Positions 48,109 to 56,101 of a stretch of 64,000 nucleotides of DNA are shown here, one piece after another. The notes under the pieces were generated by a model. That model saw only the letters and a program-made list of their open reading frames with translations. It was not told the DNA's origin and did no database searches. Source of the DNA: Polyangium sp. 15x6 (GTDB lineage Bacteria > Myxococcota_A > Polyangia > Polyangiales > Polyangiaceae); assembly GCF_029960785.1 (NCBI RefSeq), contig NZ_JASBQE010000024.1, positions 1-64,000 of the forward strand, read 5' to 3'. The translations under genes and the position numbers were made by a program. Position 1 is the stretch's first letter. The number at the start of each line of letters is the position of its first letter.

Positions 48109-49607
48109 GAGGCGCCTGCTTGCTCCAGCATCACCGCGCGGACGTCGAGCTCACCGACCGGCCGCGCCGGGCCGAGCTCGCCCTTGTGCATGACCGCGAT
48201 GCGGTCCGCGATCCCCACGAGCTCCTCGGCCGAGCTCGACACGACGAGCACGGCCTTGTTCGATTCACACGCGAGTCGGTCGATGAGCGCGTAGATCGCG
48301 GCGCGCGCGCCCACGTCCACACCGCGCGTGGGCTCGTCGAGCAGGAGCACGTCGACGTCGTGGTAGAGCAGTCGAGCGAGCGCGACCTTCTGCTGGTTGC
48401 CGCCGGAGAGCGACGAGGTGGGCGCGTCGGGCCCCGCGCAGACGATGCCGAGCTTCTCGATGAAGCGCGCGGCCGCCACGCGCATGCGAGAAGGCGCGAC
48501 GAACCCGAGCGGGCCGAGGCCGAAGAGCCGCGAGAGCGTGACGTTGTCCGCGATCGTGAGCCCGAGCGCGAGGCCTTCGCCGCCGCGATCTTCGCTGAGG
48601 AGGCCCACGCCCTGCGCGAGCCGGGCCGCGGGCGAGGCCGGGCCGACGTACGCGCCCACGCGGACCTCACCGCGGCGCACACGTTCGAGGCCGAAGATCG
48701 CGCGAAGAAGCTCGGTGCGGCCCGAGCCGACGAGGCCGGCGATGCCGAGCACCTCGCCGCGGCGAAGCTCGAAGCTCGCGCGCACGGGCAAACCCGCGCC
48801 CGCGAGATCCCGCGTCGAAAGGACGACGTCGCCGGGGACACGCGGCGATCGGGGGTAGAGCTCCTCGATGGATCGACCGGCCATCATGGTCACGATGTCC
48901 GCGGGCGTGGCCTCGGCGACGCGGCCGGTCCCGGCCGTGCGGCCGTCGCGGATGACCGTGAAGCGGTCGGCGATGCGGCGGATCTCGTCGAGGTGGTGCG
49001 AGATGTACACGACGGCGAGGCCGGCTTCGCGGAGGCGCGTGACGACGGAGAAGAGGGCCTCGACGTCGTCGGCGCCGAGGCTCGACGTGGGCTCGTCGAG
49101 CAGGAGCAAGCGGCAACGCGGCTCGGTGATGGCGCGCGCGATCTCCACGAGCTGCCGCTCTCCCGGGCCGAGGTCGCGCACGAGCGCGTCGGGCCGCAGG
49201 CGATGTTTCTTCGCGCCCGAAGGATCGATCGCGAGGAGCGCGCGCGCCGCGATCGCCCGCGCTTCCTCGCGCCGGAGGACGCCGAGCCGCGTGGGCTCGC
49301 CGCCGAGCAGGACGTTCTCCTCCACGGTCATGTGCGGGCAAAGCGCGCGCTCCTGGCTGACGAGGCGCACGCCGGCCGCGCGGGCGGCGGCGGGATCTTT
49401 CGGCGCGTAAGGCGCGCCGTCGAGCGTGAGCGTCCCGCCGTCCGGCCGCACCGCGCCGGCCAGGATCTTCACGAGCGTGCTCTTGCCCGCGCCGTTCTCG
49501 CCGAGCAGCGCGTGCACCTCGCCCGCGCGGACCTCGAAGTCCACCCCCGCGAGCGCGACCGTCGCGCCGTAGGCCTTCGCCACGCCGCGCGCGACGAGGC
49601 CGCTCAC
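48105..49607 (-). CDS. Sugar ABC transporter ATP-binding protein (RbsA-like, two nucleotide domains)
   Basis: Cytoplasmic ATPase of about 500 residues with two ABC domains, as in RbsA/MglA. Domain 1 has Walker A GENGAGKST and Walker B LLLLDEPTSSL, with signature LGPGERQLVEIARAI. Domain 2 is degenerate at Walker A (GLVGSGRTEL) but keeps signature LSGGNQQKVALARLL and LLLDEPTRGVDVGA, typical of the family. GTG 49607 is preferred because it overlaps the binding-protein stop (GTGA); a GTG 12 bases upstream is also in frame. It is coupled to the permease at its end. It energises import of the sugar bound by the 49604 protein. Confidence 0.93.
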   Translation of the reverse strand: MSGLVARGVAKAYGATVALAGVDFEVRAGEVHALLGENGAGKSTLVKILAGAVRPDGGTLTLDGAPYAPKDPAAARAAGVRLVSQERALCPHMTVEENVLLGGEPTRLGVLRREEARAIAARALLAIDPSGAKKHRLRPDALVRDLGPGERQLVEIARAITEPRCRLLLLDEPTSSLGADDVEALFSVVTRLREAGLAVVYISHHLDEIRRIADRFTVIRDGRTAGTGRVAEATPADIVTMMAGRSIEELYPRSPRVPGDVVLSTRDLAGAGLPVRASFELRRGEVLGIAGLVGSGRTELLRAIFGLERVRRGEVRVGAYVGPASPAARLAQGVGLLSEDRGGEGLALGLTIADNVTLSRLFGLGPLGFVAPSRMRVAAARFIEKLGIVCAGPDAPTSSLSGGNQQKVALARLLYHDVDVLLLDEPTRGVDVGARAAIYALIDRLACESNKAVLVVSSSAEELVGIADRIAVMHKGELGPARPVGELDVRAVMLEQAGAS

Positions 49608-50590
49608 TTGCCGAGCCACGGCGCGAGATCGGGCGCGACGATCGCCTTCGTCTCCGGGTTGTCGAGGTTCGCCTTGTCGACGACCACGGCGCCCGTGTCG
49701 ATGCGCGGCGGCACGGGCTTGCCCGCGAGGACGTCGGCCATCGTGCGCACCGACTCGTAGCCGATCTTGAAGGGATCCTGCACGACGAGCGCGTCGACGT
49801 GCCCGTCCCGGAGCGCGCTCACGAGCTTGTCCGACGCGTCGAACCCGACGAACTTGATCTTCCCGGCGAGGCCCGCCTTCCGGAGCGCGAGCAGCATTCC
49901 GAACGTGGTCGACTCGTTGGGGCAGAAAACACCGTCCACGCCGCCGCTGCCGGCGTTCTGCGCGGCGAGCAGGCTCTCGGCCTTCTTGAAGGCGCTCTCC
50001 GTCGTGGCGCCGCCGTACTGGTTGTCACTCACGACCTGGATGTCCGGCATCTTCCGGATGGCCTCGAGAAAGCCCTCCTCGCGCTTCTGCGTGCTGGCCG
50101 AGCCCTCCTGGTAGCGGAGCACCGCGATCTTGCCCTTCTGCCCGAGCAGCGCGGCGAGCTTCTCGCCGGCGAGCCGGCCGGCCGCGAGGTTGTCGGTCGC
50201 GACGAAGCTCTTGTGCGAAGTGCCCGCGAGATCCGAGTCGAAGATCACCACGGGGATGTTCGCCTTCACCGCGCCCTCGACGGGCTTTTCGAGCGCCTTG
50301 TCGTTGAGCGGCGCGAGCACGATGCCGCTTACGCCCTGGGCGACGAAGCTCTGCACGACATCGATCTGCCCCTTGAGATCGTCCTCCGCGAGCGGGCCCT
50401 TCCACACGATCTCCACGCCGATTTCGCGCGAGGCTTTGACGGCGCCCGCGTGCACGGCCTTCCAGAACTCGTGCGTCGTGCCCTTGGGGATGACGGCGAT
50501 CTTCTTCGCGCCTCCCTCCTTGCGGCTACACGAGAGCAGGAGCAGCGTCGCGACGAGCACGAGGGCGAAACGAAGGGTCCGGCCAACCAT
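49604..50590 (-). CDS. Sugar ABC transporter substrate-binding lipoprotein
   Basis: Periplasmic-binding-protein family 4/LacI-like protein of 328 residues. ATG 50590 opens a signal peptide MVGRTLRFALVLVATLLLLS with Cys at the lipobox. The mature start KKIAVIPKGTTHEFWKAVHA is typical of ribose/rhizopine-type binding proteins, then VQSFVAQGVSGIVLAPLND, IPVVIFDSDL, GQKGKIAVLRYQEGSAS and VDGVFCPNES complete the two-lobed fold. A longer frame further upstream lies antisense to the kinase gene and is rejected. It is the first gene of the transporter operon and is divergent from the FGGY kinase with only about 24 bases between the starts, so their promoters must overlap or lie within coding DNA. Confidence 0.92.
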   Translation of the reverse strand: MVGRTLRFALVLVATLLLLSCSRKEGGAKKIAVIPKGTTHEFWKAVHAGAVKASREIGVEIVWKGPLAEDDLKGQIDVVQSFVAQGVSGIVLAPLNDKALEKPVEGAVKANIPVVIFDSDLAGTSHKSFVATDNLAAGRLAGEKLAALLGQKGKIAVLRYQEGSASTQKREEGFLEAIRKMPDIQVVSDNQYGGATTESAFKKAESLLAAQNAGSGGVDGVFCPNESTTFGMLLALRKAGLAGKIKFVGFDASDKLVSALRDGHVDALVVQDPFKIGYESVRTMADVLAGKPVPPRIDTGAVVVDKANLDNPETKAIVAPDLAPWLGK

Positions 50591-50614
50591 GGGCGCGGAG
50601 TATAATCGGCCAGG

Positions 50615-52279
50615 ATGCAAGACCGTCACTATCTCGGGATCGACGTGGGTACCGGCAGCGTACGCGCCGCCCTCTTCGACGGCCAAGGACGCAAGCTCGG
50701 GATCGGCGTGCGTCCCATCTCGCTGCACCGCCCCGCGCCGGACTTCGTCGAGCAGTCGTCCGACGAGATCTGGACGGCCGCCTGCGAGGCCACGCGCGCG
50801 GCGCTCCGCGAGGCGGGCGATCGTCCCGAACTCGTGGTCGGCGTCGGGTTCGACGCGACGTGCTCGCTCGTGCTGCTCGACGGCGAAGATCGCCCCGTGA
50901 CCGTGAGCCCCACGGGCGACGATCGCTGGAACGTGATCGTGTGGATGGATCACCGCGCGATCGAGCAGGCCGCGCGCATCAACGCGGGCGGCCACGAGGT
51001 CCTGCGGTACGTGGGCGGCGTGATCTCGCCGGAGATGCAGACGCCGAAGCTCGTCTGGCTCCGGGCGCACCTCGCGGCGAGCTACCGGCGCGCGGCGCGC
51101 TTCCTGGATCTGCCGGATTTCCTGGCCTATCGCGCCACGGGGAACGACGTGCGATCGCTCTGCACCACGGTGTGCAAGTGGACGTACCTCGGGCACGAGC
51201 CCGGCGCGGACGGGAGCATCGGGCGCTGGGACGACTCGTATTTCCGCTCGATCGGCCTCGGCGACCTCGTCGACGAGGGGTATGCGCGCATCGGAAAACG
51301 CGTGCGTCCGATGGGCGAGCGCGCCGGCGGTTTGACCGAGCGCGCCGCGGCCGAGCTTGGCCTCCGCGCGGGGACGGCCGTGGCGGTGCCGCTCATCGAC
51401 GCGCACGCCGGCGGGCTCGGTTTGCTTGGCATCCCAACGAACGGCGTGGCGCCCGACGAGGCCGCGATGGAGGAGCGGCTCGCGCTCATCGGCGGGACCT
51501 CGACGTGCCACATGGCCTCGTCCCGCGAGGCGCGCTTCGTGCCGGGCGTGTGGGGCCCCTACAACTCGGCGATGATCCCGGGCCTCTGGCTCACGGAGGG
51601 CGGGCAAAGCGCGACGGGCGCGCTGATCGATCACGTCGTGCATTCGCACGCGCGAGGGCCGGAGCTCGCCGAGGAAGCGCGGCGGCGCGGCACGACGGTG
51701 TACGCGCTCTTGAACGAGCGGCTCGACGCGCTCGCTGCGAAGCACGCCTTTCCCGCAGCCATCACGCGCGACGTGCACGTGCTGCCGGATCACCACGGAA
51801 ACCGGTCGCCGCGGGCCGATCCGACGCTCAAGGGCATGGTGAGCGGGCTCGGGCTCGAGGACGACGTGGACGCGCTTGCGGTCCTGTACCTCGCGACGAT
51901 CCAGGCGCTCGCGCACGGGACGCGGCACATCCTCGCGGCGATGAACCGCGCGGGCTATCGGATCGATGTGCTCTACGCGACGGGCGGAGACACGAAAAAC
52001 CCGGTCTTCGTGCGGGAACACGCGGACGTGACGGGCTGCCGCGTGATCCTCCCCCGCGAGCCCGAGGCGGTCCTGCTCGGCGCGGCGATCCTCGGCGCCG
52101 TGGCCTCGGGGGATCAGCCGACCGTGCTCGCGGCGATGGGCGCGATGAGCGAGGCCGGCGCGGTCGTCGCGCCCACGGGCGGCGAGGTGGCGCGCTTCCA
52201 CGACCGGAAACACCGCGTGTTCTTGCGCATGTACGAAGATCAGATGGCGTACCGCGCCCTCATGCGCGAAGACGCGTGA
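50615..52279 (+). CDS. FGGY family carbohydrate kinase (ribulokinase-like)
   Basis: Sugar kinase of 554 residues. The N-terminal FGGY domain begins YLGIDVGTGSVRAALFDGQG, with phosphate-binding Asp/Gly, and WNVIVWMDHRAIEQA carries the conserved Asp-His of the substrate site. The C-terminal domain has GLWLTEGGQSATGALIDHVV and VLYATGGDTKNPVFVREHAD, the adenosine motif. Length and WMDHRA point to the ribulokinase / D-ribulose kinase (FGGY) subgroup rather than glycerol kinase. The proposed substrate is a ketopentose brought in by the divergent transporter. ATG 50615 has only a weak AGG upstream. The CoA-transferase gene follows after 19 bases. Confidence 0.9.
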   Translation: MQDRHYLGIDVGTGSVRAALFDGQGRKLGIGVRPISLHRPAPDFVEQSSDEIWTAACEATRAALREAGDRPELVVGVGFDATCSLVLLDGEDRPVTVSPTGDDRWNVIVWMDHRAIEQAARINAGGHEVLRYVGGVISPEMQTPKLVWLRAHLAASYRRAARFLDLPDFLAYRATGNDVRSLCTTVCKWTYLGHEPGADGSIGRWDDSYFRSIGLGDLVDEGYARIGKRVRPMGERAGGLTERAAAELGLRAGTAVAVPLIDAHAGGLGLLGIPTNGVAPDEAAMEERLALIGGTSTCHMASSREARFVPGVWGPYNSAMIPGLWLTEGGQSATGALIDHVVHSHARGPELAEEARRRGTTVYALLNERLDALAAKHAFPAAITRDVHVLPDHHGNRSPRADPTLKGMVSGLGLEDDVDALAVLYLATIQALAHGTRHILAAMNRAGYRIDVLYATGGDTKNPVFVREHADVTGCRVILPREPEAVLLGAAILGAVASGDQPTVLAAMGAMSEAGAVVAPTGGEVARFHDRKHRVFLRMYEDQMAYRALMREDA

Positions 52280-52298
52280 CGAGAGGACAGGGAACCGG

Positions 52299-53609
52299 AT
52301 GGATTGGCGCGAGCGTTTCGCGGACAAGATCACGACAGCCGAAGGCGCCGTGCGGGCGATCCCCAAGGGACGCCGCATCCTCATCGGCTCGGGCGCGGCC
52401 GAGCCGGCGCGGCTCGTCGAGGCGATGACCGAAAAAGGGACGCACCTCGAAGGCAACGAGATCGTCCACCTGCTCACGCTCGGCCCCGCGCCGTACGTGA
52501 AGCCGGGGCTCGAAAAACGCTTCCGCCACACGGCGTTTTTCATCGGCGCGAACGTGCGCGACGCGGTGGCCGAGGGGCGCGCCGACTTCATGCCCGTCTT
52601 TCTGTCGGAGATCCCGCAGCTCATCTGCTCGGGCCGCGTGAAGATCGACGTGGCGCTCGTGCAGGTCTCGCCGCCGGACGAGCACGGCTACGTCAGCCTC
52701 GGCGTGTCGGTGGACATCGTGCGCGCCGCGATCGACACGGCCGATCTCGTGCTCGCCGAGGTGAACCCGCGCATGCCGCGGACCCACGGTGACTCGTTCT
52801 TGCACGTGGATCGCATCGCCCACCTCGTGCCCGTCGACGACGAGCTCCCGGAGCGCGAGGCCGAGCCGCTCGACGAGGTCGACCGGGCGATCGGCCGCCA
52901 CGTGGCGAGCCTGGTGCCGGACGGCGCGACGCTGCAGATGGGCATCGGCAAGATCCCGGACGCGGCGCTCGCCGCGCTCGAAGGCCACCACGATCTCGGC
53001 ATCCACACGGAGATGTTCTCCGACGGCGTGATGCACCTCGTGCAAAAAGGCGTGATCACCTGCCGCAAGAAGACGCTCTTGCCCGGGAAGATCGTGACCT
53101 CGTTCGTGATGGGCAGCCGCGCGCTCTACCGCTGGGTGCACGACAACCCCTTCCTCGAGATGCGCTCGTCCAGCTTCACGAACGACCCGTTCACGATCGC
53201 GCGGAACGACCAGATGATCGCGATCAACGCGGCGCTCGCGATCGATCTGACGGGCCAGGTCGCGGCCGACACGCTCGCCGGGCGGTTCTTCTCGGGCATC
53301 GGCGGCCAGGTGGATTTCATCCGCGGCGCGGCGCGGAGCCGCGGGGGCAAGCCGATCATCGCGATGCGCTCGACGGCGAAAAAAGGCGCGGTCAGCCGCA
53401 TCGCGGCGACGCTCGAGGCCGGCGCGGGCATCGTGACGAGCCGCGGCGACGTCCATTACGTGGTGACCGAGCACGGCATTGCCGATCTCTGGGGCAAGAA
53501 CATCCGCCAGCGCGCGCTCGCGCTCATCGACATCGCGCACCCGGATCACCGCGCGGATCTGCTCGCGGCCGCGAAGCAGCGTCGCTACGTTTTCCTCGAT
53601 CCCGCCTGA
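52299..53609 (+). CDS. Acetyl-CoA hydrolase/transferase family protein (4-hydroxybutyrate CoA-transferase-like)
   Basis: Cytosolic CoA-transferase of 436 residues. The N-terminal domain begins MDWRERFADKITTAEGAVRAI, and the family signature RRILIGSGAAEPARLVEAMT follows. The CoA-binding loop is GIGGQVDFIRGA, and the catalytic Glu probably lies in VVTEHGIADLWG. The length and these motifs match the family that includes 4-hydroxybutyrate and acetate CoA-transferases; the exact acyl group is not readable. It starts 19 bases after the FGGY kinase, with GAGAGGA upstream, so it is likely in the same operon, an unusual partner for sugar kinases. Confidence 0.9.
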   Translation: MDWRERFADKITTAEGAVRAIPKGRRILIGSGAAEPARLVEAMTEKGTHLEGNEIVHLLTLGPAPYVKPGLEKRFRHTAFFIGANVRDAVAEGRADFMPVFLSEIPQLICSGRVKIDVALVQVSPPDEHGYVSLGVSVDIVRAAIDTADLVLAEVNPRMPRTHGDSFLHVDRIAHLVPVDDELPEREAEPLDEVDRAIGRHVASLVPDGATLQMGIGKIPDAALAALEGHHDLGIHTEMFSDGVMHLVQKGVITCRKKTLLPGKIVTSFVMGSRALYRWVHDNPFLEMRSSSFTNDPFTIARNDQMIAINAALAIDLTGQVAADTLAGRFFSGIGGQVDFIRGAARSRGGKPIIAMRSTAKKGAVSRIAATLEAGAGIVTSRGDVHYVVTEHGIADLWGKNIRQRALALIDIAHPDHRADLLAAAKQRRYVFLDPA

Positions 53610-53703
53610 TTCCCCTGCCGGAAGAAGCGCCGAGATCTGGAATTTGGCCCTCCCGGGGCGATACGTCTAGGCTCGGCGCACTTCCTGCTCGGCAGGGGAT
53701 CAC

Positions 53704-54171
53704 ATGCGTGGAACAAGGCGAGCCATTCGTATTGCGGTGCTCTTCGCCGCGCTCGGGACGATGTCCGGGACGACCGACGTGGCCTCTGCGGGCCAGGCGG
53801 AGTCCCGCGGCCCCATCGATTCCGACGGCGACGGCATCTCGGACATTTCCGACAACTGCCCGCGTGTCGTGAATCCGTCGCAGTCCGATTGTGATGGCGA
53901 CGGGAGCGGCGACGCGTGTGACGCGGCGAGCGTGATCTCCGAGCAAAAGGTGAACGTCACGCCCGACATGGAGAGCTGCCTGCAGTACAAGTTCCACGGC
54001 TGCGCCGGGGCGAAGCGGGCGATGGTGCAATACCAGTGCCTCGCGCACGGGACCTCGTGGACCGAGAATCGCTGGTGCACGAGCGGGCAGGTGCAGCGGA
54101 GCAACACGTCGAGCTTCCAGACGTGGGAGTATCATCTCCGCAACGTGCCGTGGCCGTCGTGCAATGAGTGA
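53704..54171 (+). CDS. Secreted protein with a thrombospondin type-3 calcium repeat
   Basis: Exported protein of 155 residues. AGGGG lies 5-6 bases before ATG 53704. The signal peptide (RIAVLFAALGTMSG) is likely cleaved near DVASAG. The mature part begins with a TSP3-type calcium region (DSDGDGISDISDNCP and CDGDGSGDACD) followed by a Cys-containing domain (SCLQYKFHGCAGAKRAMVQY, CLAHGTSW, WCTSG). No enzyme motif was seen. It faces the hypothetical gene at 54176 with only 4 bases between the stops. Confidence 0.8.
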   Translation: MRGTRRAIRIAVLFAALGTMSGTTDVASAGQAESRGPIDSDGDGISDISDNCPRVVNPSQSDCDGDGSGDACDAASVISEQKVNVTPDMESCLQYKFHGCAGAKRAMVQYQCLAHGTSWTENRWCTSGQVQRSNTSSFQTWEYHLRNVPWPSCNE

Positions 54172-54175
54172 TTGA

Positions 54176-54868
54176 TCAGGGCGCGGCCGGGGTGCTGGCC
54201 TCGCCGGCCTTCCTGGCGCGCGCCTTTTTCTTCGCCGGGGCCGCTCGTTCGAAGAGCGCCGCATGGAGCCCGCGGTGCCCGTCGTCCTCGGCCGCCTTGG
54301 CGCCGCGCTTCAAGCTCGCGAATGCCGTCTCCCACGCCTGCTCCAGCGCATCCCGCTTCGCCATTGCGTCCGCGCGGGCCTTTTCGAGCTTCACGATGGG
54401 CTTGAGGACGGCCTCGACCTTGCGCGCGGCATTGCCGGCCGCCTTGGCCGCCTCGACGGTTTGCGGGGAGAACGAGGCCTTCTTTTTGAGAATGGCCTTC
54501 TCCAGGCCGAGGAGGACCTTGGCCTCCCTGGCGTACCCGAGGTCCTTGACCTTGTGGGGCGCGGCGACGCCGAAGGGCTTGAATGGATTGGCGCGAGGCA
54601 ATCCGTCGGCCGGCAGCACGTTCGCGAGTGTATCGACCGAATCGTCTTGATCGACGTCGGCCTCGGCGACCTTCTCCTGCTGCGCGCGCAGGGCGTCGCT
54701 CGCTTTGCGCGCGGCGGCGTCGGCGGCGCTGTAATCGGCGTGGACCTTCTGAAATGCGGCGACCCGCGCGGCGATGGGGGCCGTATCGACGGATGCGGCG
54801 GCGCTGAGAACGGCGTCGCCCGCTTCGACGCGCGTCCCGGGGCTGCCTCCGCTCTGGATGGTGGGCAT
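54176..54868 (-). CDS. Hypothetical helical/coiled-coil protein
   Basis: Soluble protein of about 230 residues. GGAGGA lies 4 bases before ATG 54868 (MPTIQSGGSPGTRVEAGDAV); the frame upstream runs through the tandem array and is not coding. It is rich in Ala and Lys, with long helices such as VAAFQKVHADYSAADAAARK, VLLGLEKAILKKKASFSP and IVKLEKARADAMAKRDALEQ, and a Lys/Ala-rich tail. No signal peptide or known domain is seen. Similar unassigned proteins occur in Polyangia (impression, not checked). Lies downstream of the 42-bp repeat array, which probably falls in its leader. Confidence 0.7.
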   Translation of the reverse strand: MPTIQSGGSPGTRVEAGDAVLSAAASVDTAPIAARVAAFQKVHADYSAADAAARKASDALRAQQEKVAEADVDQDDSVDTLANVLPADGLPRANPFKPFGVAAPHKVKDLGYAREAKVLLGLEKAILKKKASFSPQTVEAAKAAGNAARKVEAVLKPIVKLEKARADAMAKRDALEQAWETAFASLKRGAKAAEDDGHRGLHAALFERAAPAKKKARARKAGEASTPAAP

Positions 54869-54990
54869 GGTTCCTCCGACCCTTTTCAGGGATGTCCGGA
54901 TTGGAACGGATCGCGAAGACCGGCGCAAGGGGATCGTGGGGAGGATCGGTGCGGTCCCCCGCTCCCTCCGCCATCTCGTGCGGACGACCC

Positions 54991-55191
54991 ACCGGGACGC
55001 AGGGTACCCGAGCCGGATGCTTCGGAGCGCCGACCGGGACACAGGGTACCCGAGCCGAACGCTTCGGAGCGCCGACCGGGACGCAGGGTACCCGAGCCGA
55101 ACGCTTCGGAGCGCCGACCGGAGCCCGGGTACCCGATCCGAACGCTGCGGCTCGACGACCGGGGCGCTGGGAACCCCATCCGAACGCCTGG
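54991..55191. repeat. 42-bp tandem repeat array, about 5 units
   Basis: Units marked by GGTACC begin at 55003, 55045, 55087, 55128 and (degenerate, GGAACC) 55170, a 42-base step with one single-base deletion. Each good unit contains the palindrome GGGTACCC and the hairpin CGCT-TCGG-AGCG. The central units are almost identical and the outer ones diverge. It lies between two same-strand genes. No unique spacers are present, so it is not a CRISPR array. Confidence 0.88.
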
Positions 55192-55223
55192 TTCTGCCTC
55201 CTTGCCCCTCCGGTCGTGAGCAG

Positions 55224-56057
55224 TCAACGAGCCGTCAAGAAGATCCCCTCAATAACGGGCGCAGCAAGGATGGACTGCCATGACTGCCGATACGGTACCG
55301 TCTGGAGCGGGTCGTGGACGAGCGCGACGAGCTCAAGCTCCCCGCCCCTCGGCGGCTTGGCAGTTCCCTTGATGGAAAACGCATTGGATAGCTTCCGGAA
55401 GTCTCGCGCGACGATCCAGTGTCGCGGGTTGTACCCCTCCTCGTTCCAGTAAGAGATCAACAAGACCAGAAGGAACTTCTCCGGCTCGCTCAGCAGGTTT
55501 GCCGTTTGCACGTCCACGAGCGTCTGGACTTCAACGCGAGACACGAGTTTCGCAGATCGCTCACCGACCAGACTCGCAATGGCACTGCGCATCTTGTTCG
55601 GTTCTATCCCGTCTTCCGGTGACCACCACTCACGTAGCTTGGGCTCGGACACCTCCAGACCCAACCAGTCTCGGACCATACGAAGGCACGCGAGACCACA
55701 GTCCATGGTTTCGCTCTGCGCGTGATGGGTGAAAAAGTCTCGTCGACTTACATTGCCATGCGACTTTCCCATTTTTTCCCCTCCCCTTGAAACACGGCTG
55801 CGCCACGCGTCGAGTCGATCGAACGCGTCGATCTCCCGCCAATGCGCCTCCCAATCCTCCCGGCGCTCTTCGTCGCTCGGCCAGCCGGGCTTTTGCGCGA
55901 GGACTTGCTTGCGGAGCTCATCGGCCATGCGGATCCCGGCGGCAGCGCCGTGTTTCCTCTTCCAATCGCGCCAATAGAGCTCCTTGCCGCGCGCGGCGGC
56001 GGCCCAATCCTGGCGGGCGAACCGGCGGAGCTCCTCGGCGTCGTGCACGAGGAGCAC
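55224..56057 (-). CDS. C39-like cysteine peptidase domain protein with extra N-terminal module
   Basis: Protein of 277 residues in two parts. Residues 1-95 are a charged, Trp-rich helical module (RRFARQDWAAAARGKELYW...PGWPSDEERREDWEAHW). From residue 96 the sequence matches the papain-like C39/GUCD1-like fold: HHAQSETMDCGLACLRMVRD carries the catalytic Cys after D, a candidate catalytic His is in NPRHWIVARDF near 218, and an Asp/Pro motif occurs in LVHDPLQT. A very strong ribosome site (GGGGAGGGG) lies inside the frame 5 bases before ATG 55772, so the peptidase part may also be made alone as a 182-residue product. No ABC exporter is nearby, so a bacteriocin-export role is unlikely. Substrate unknown. 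Confidence 0.65.
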   Translation of the reverse strand: MLLVHDAEELRRFARQDWAAAARGKELYWRDWKRKHGAAAGIRMADELRKQVLAQKPGWPSDEERREDWEAHWREIDAFDRLDAWRSRVSRGGEKMGKSHGNVSRRDFFTHHAQSETMDCGLACLRMVRDWLGLEVSEPKLREWWSPEDGIEPNKMRSAIASLVGERSAKLVSRVEVQTLVDVQTANLLSEPEKFLLVLLISYWNEEGYNPRHWIVARDFRKLSNAFSIKGTAKPPRGGELELVALVHDPLQTVPYRQSWQSILAAPVIEGIFLTAR

Positions 56058-56101
56058 CGTACCACGGATGGAGGAGAGGAGGCTCGAAGGCGGGAACTAC
56101 G

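Noticed and set aside
50591-52624. N-terminal extension of the sugar-binding protein
   Set aside because: Antisense to the FGGY kinase; the signal peptide at 50590 marks the true start.
54991-55191. Repeat array as a CRISPR
   Set aside because: Contiguous 42-base units, no spacers.
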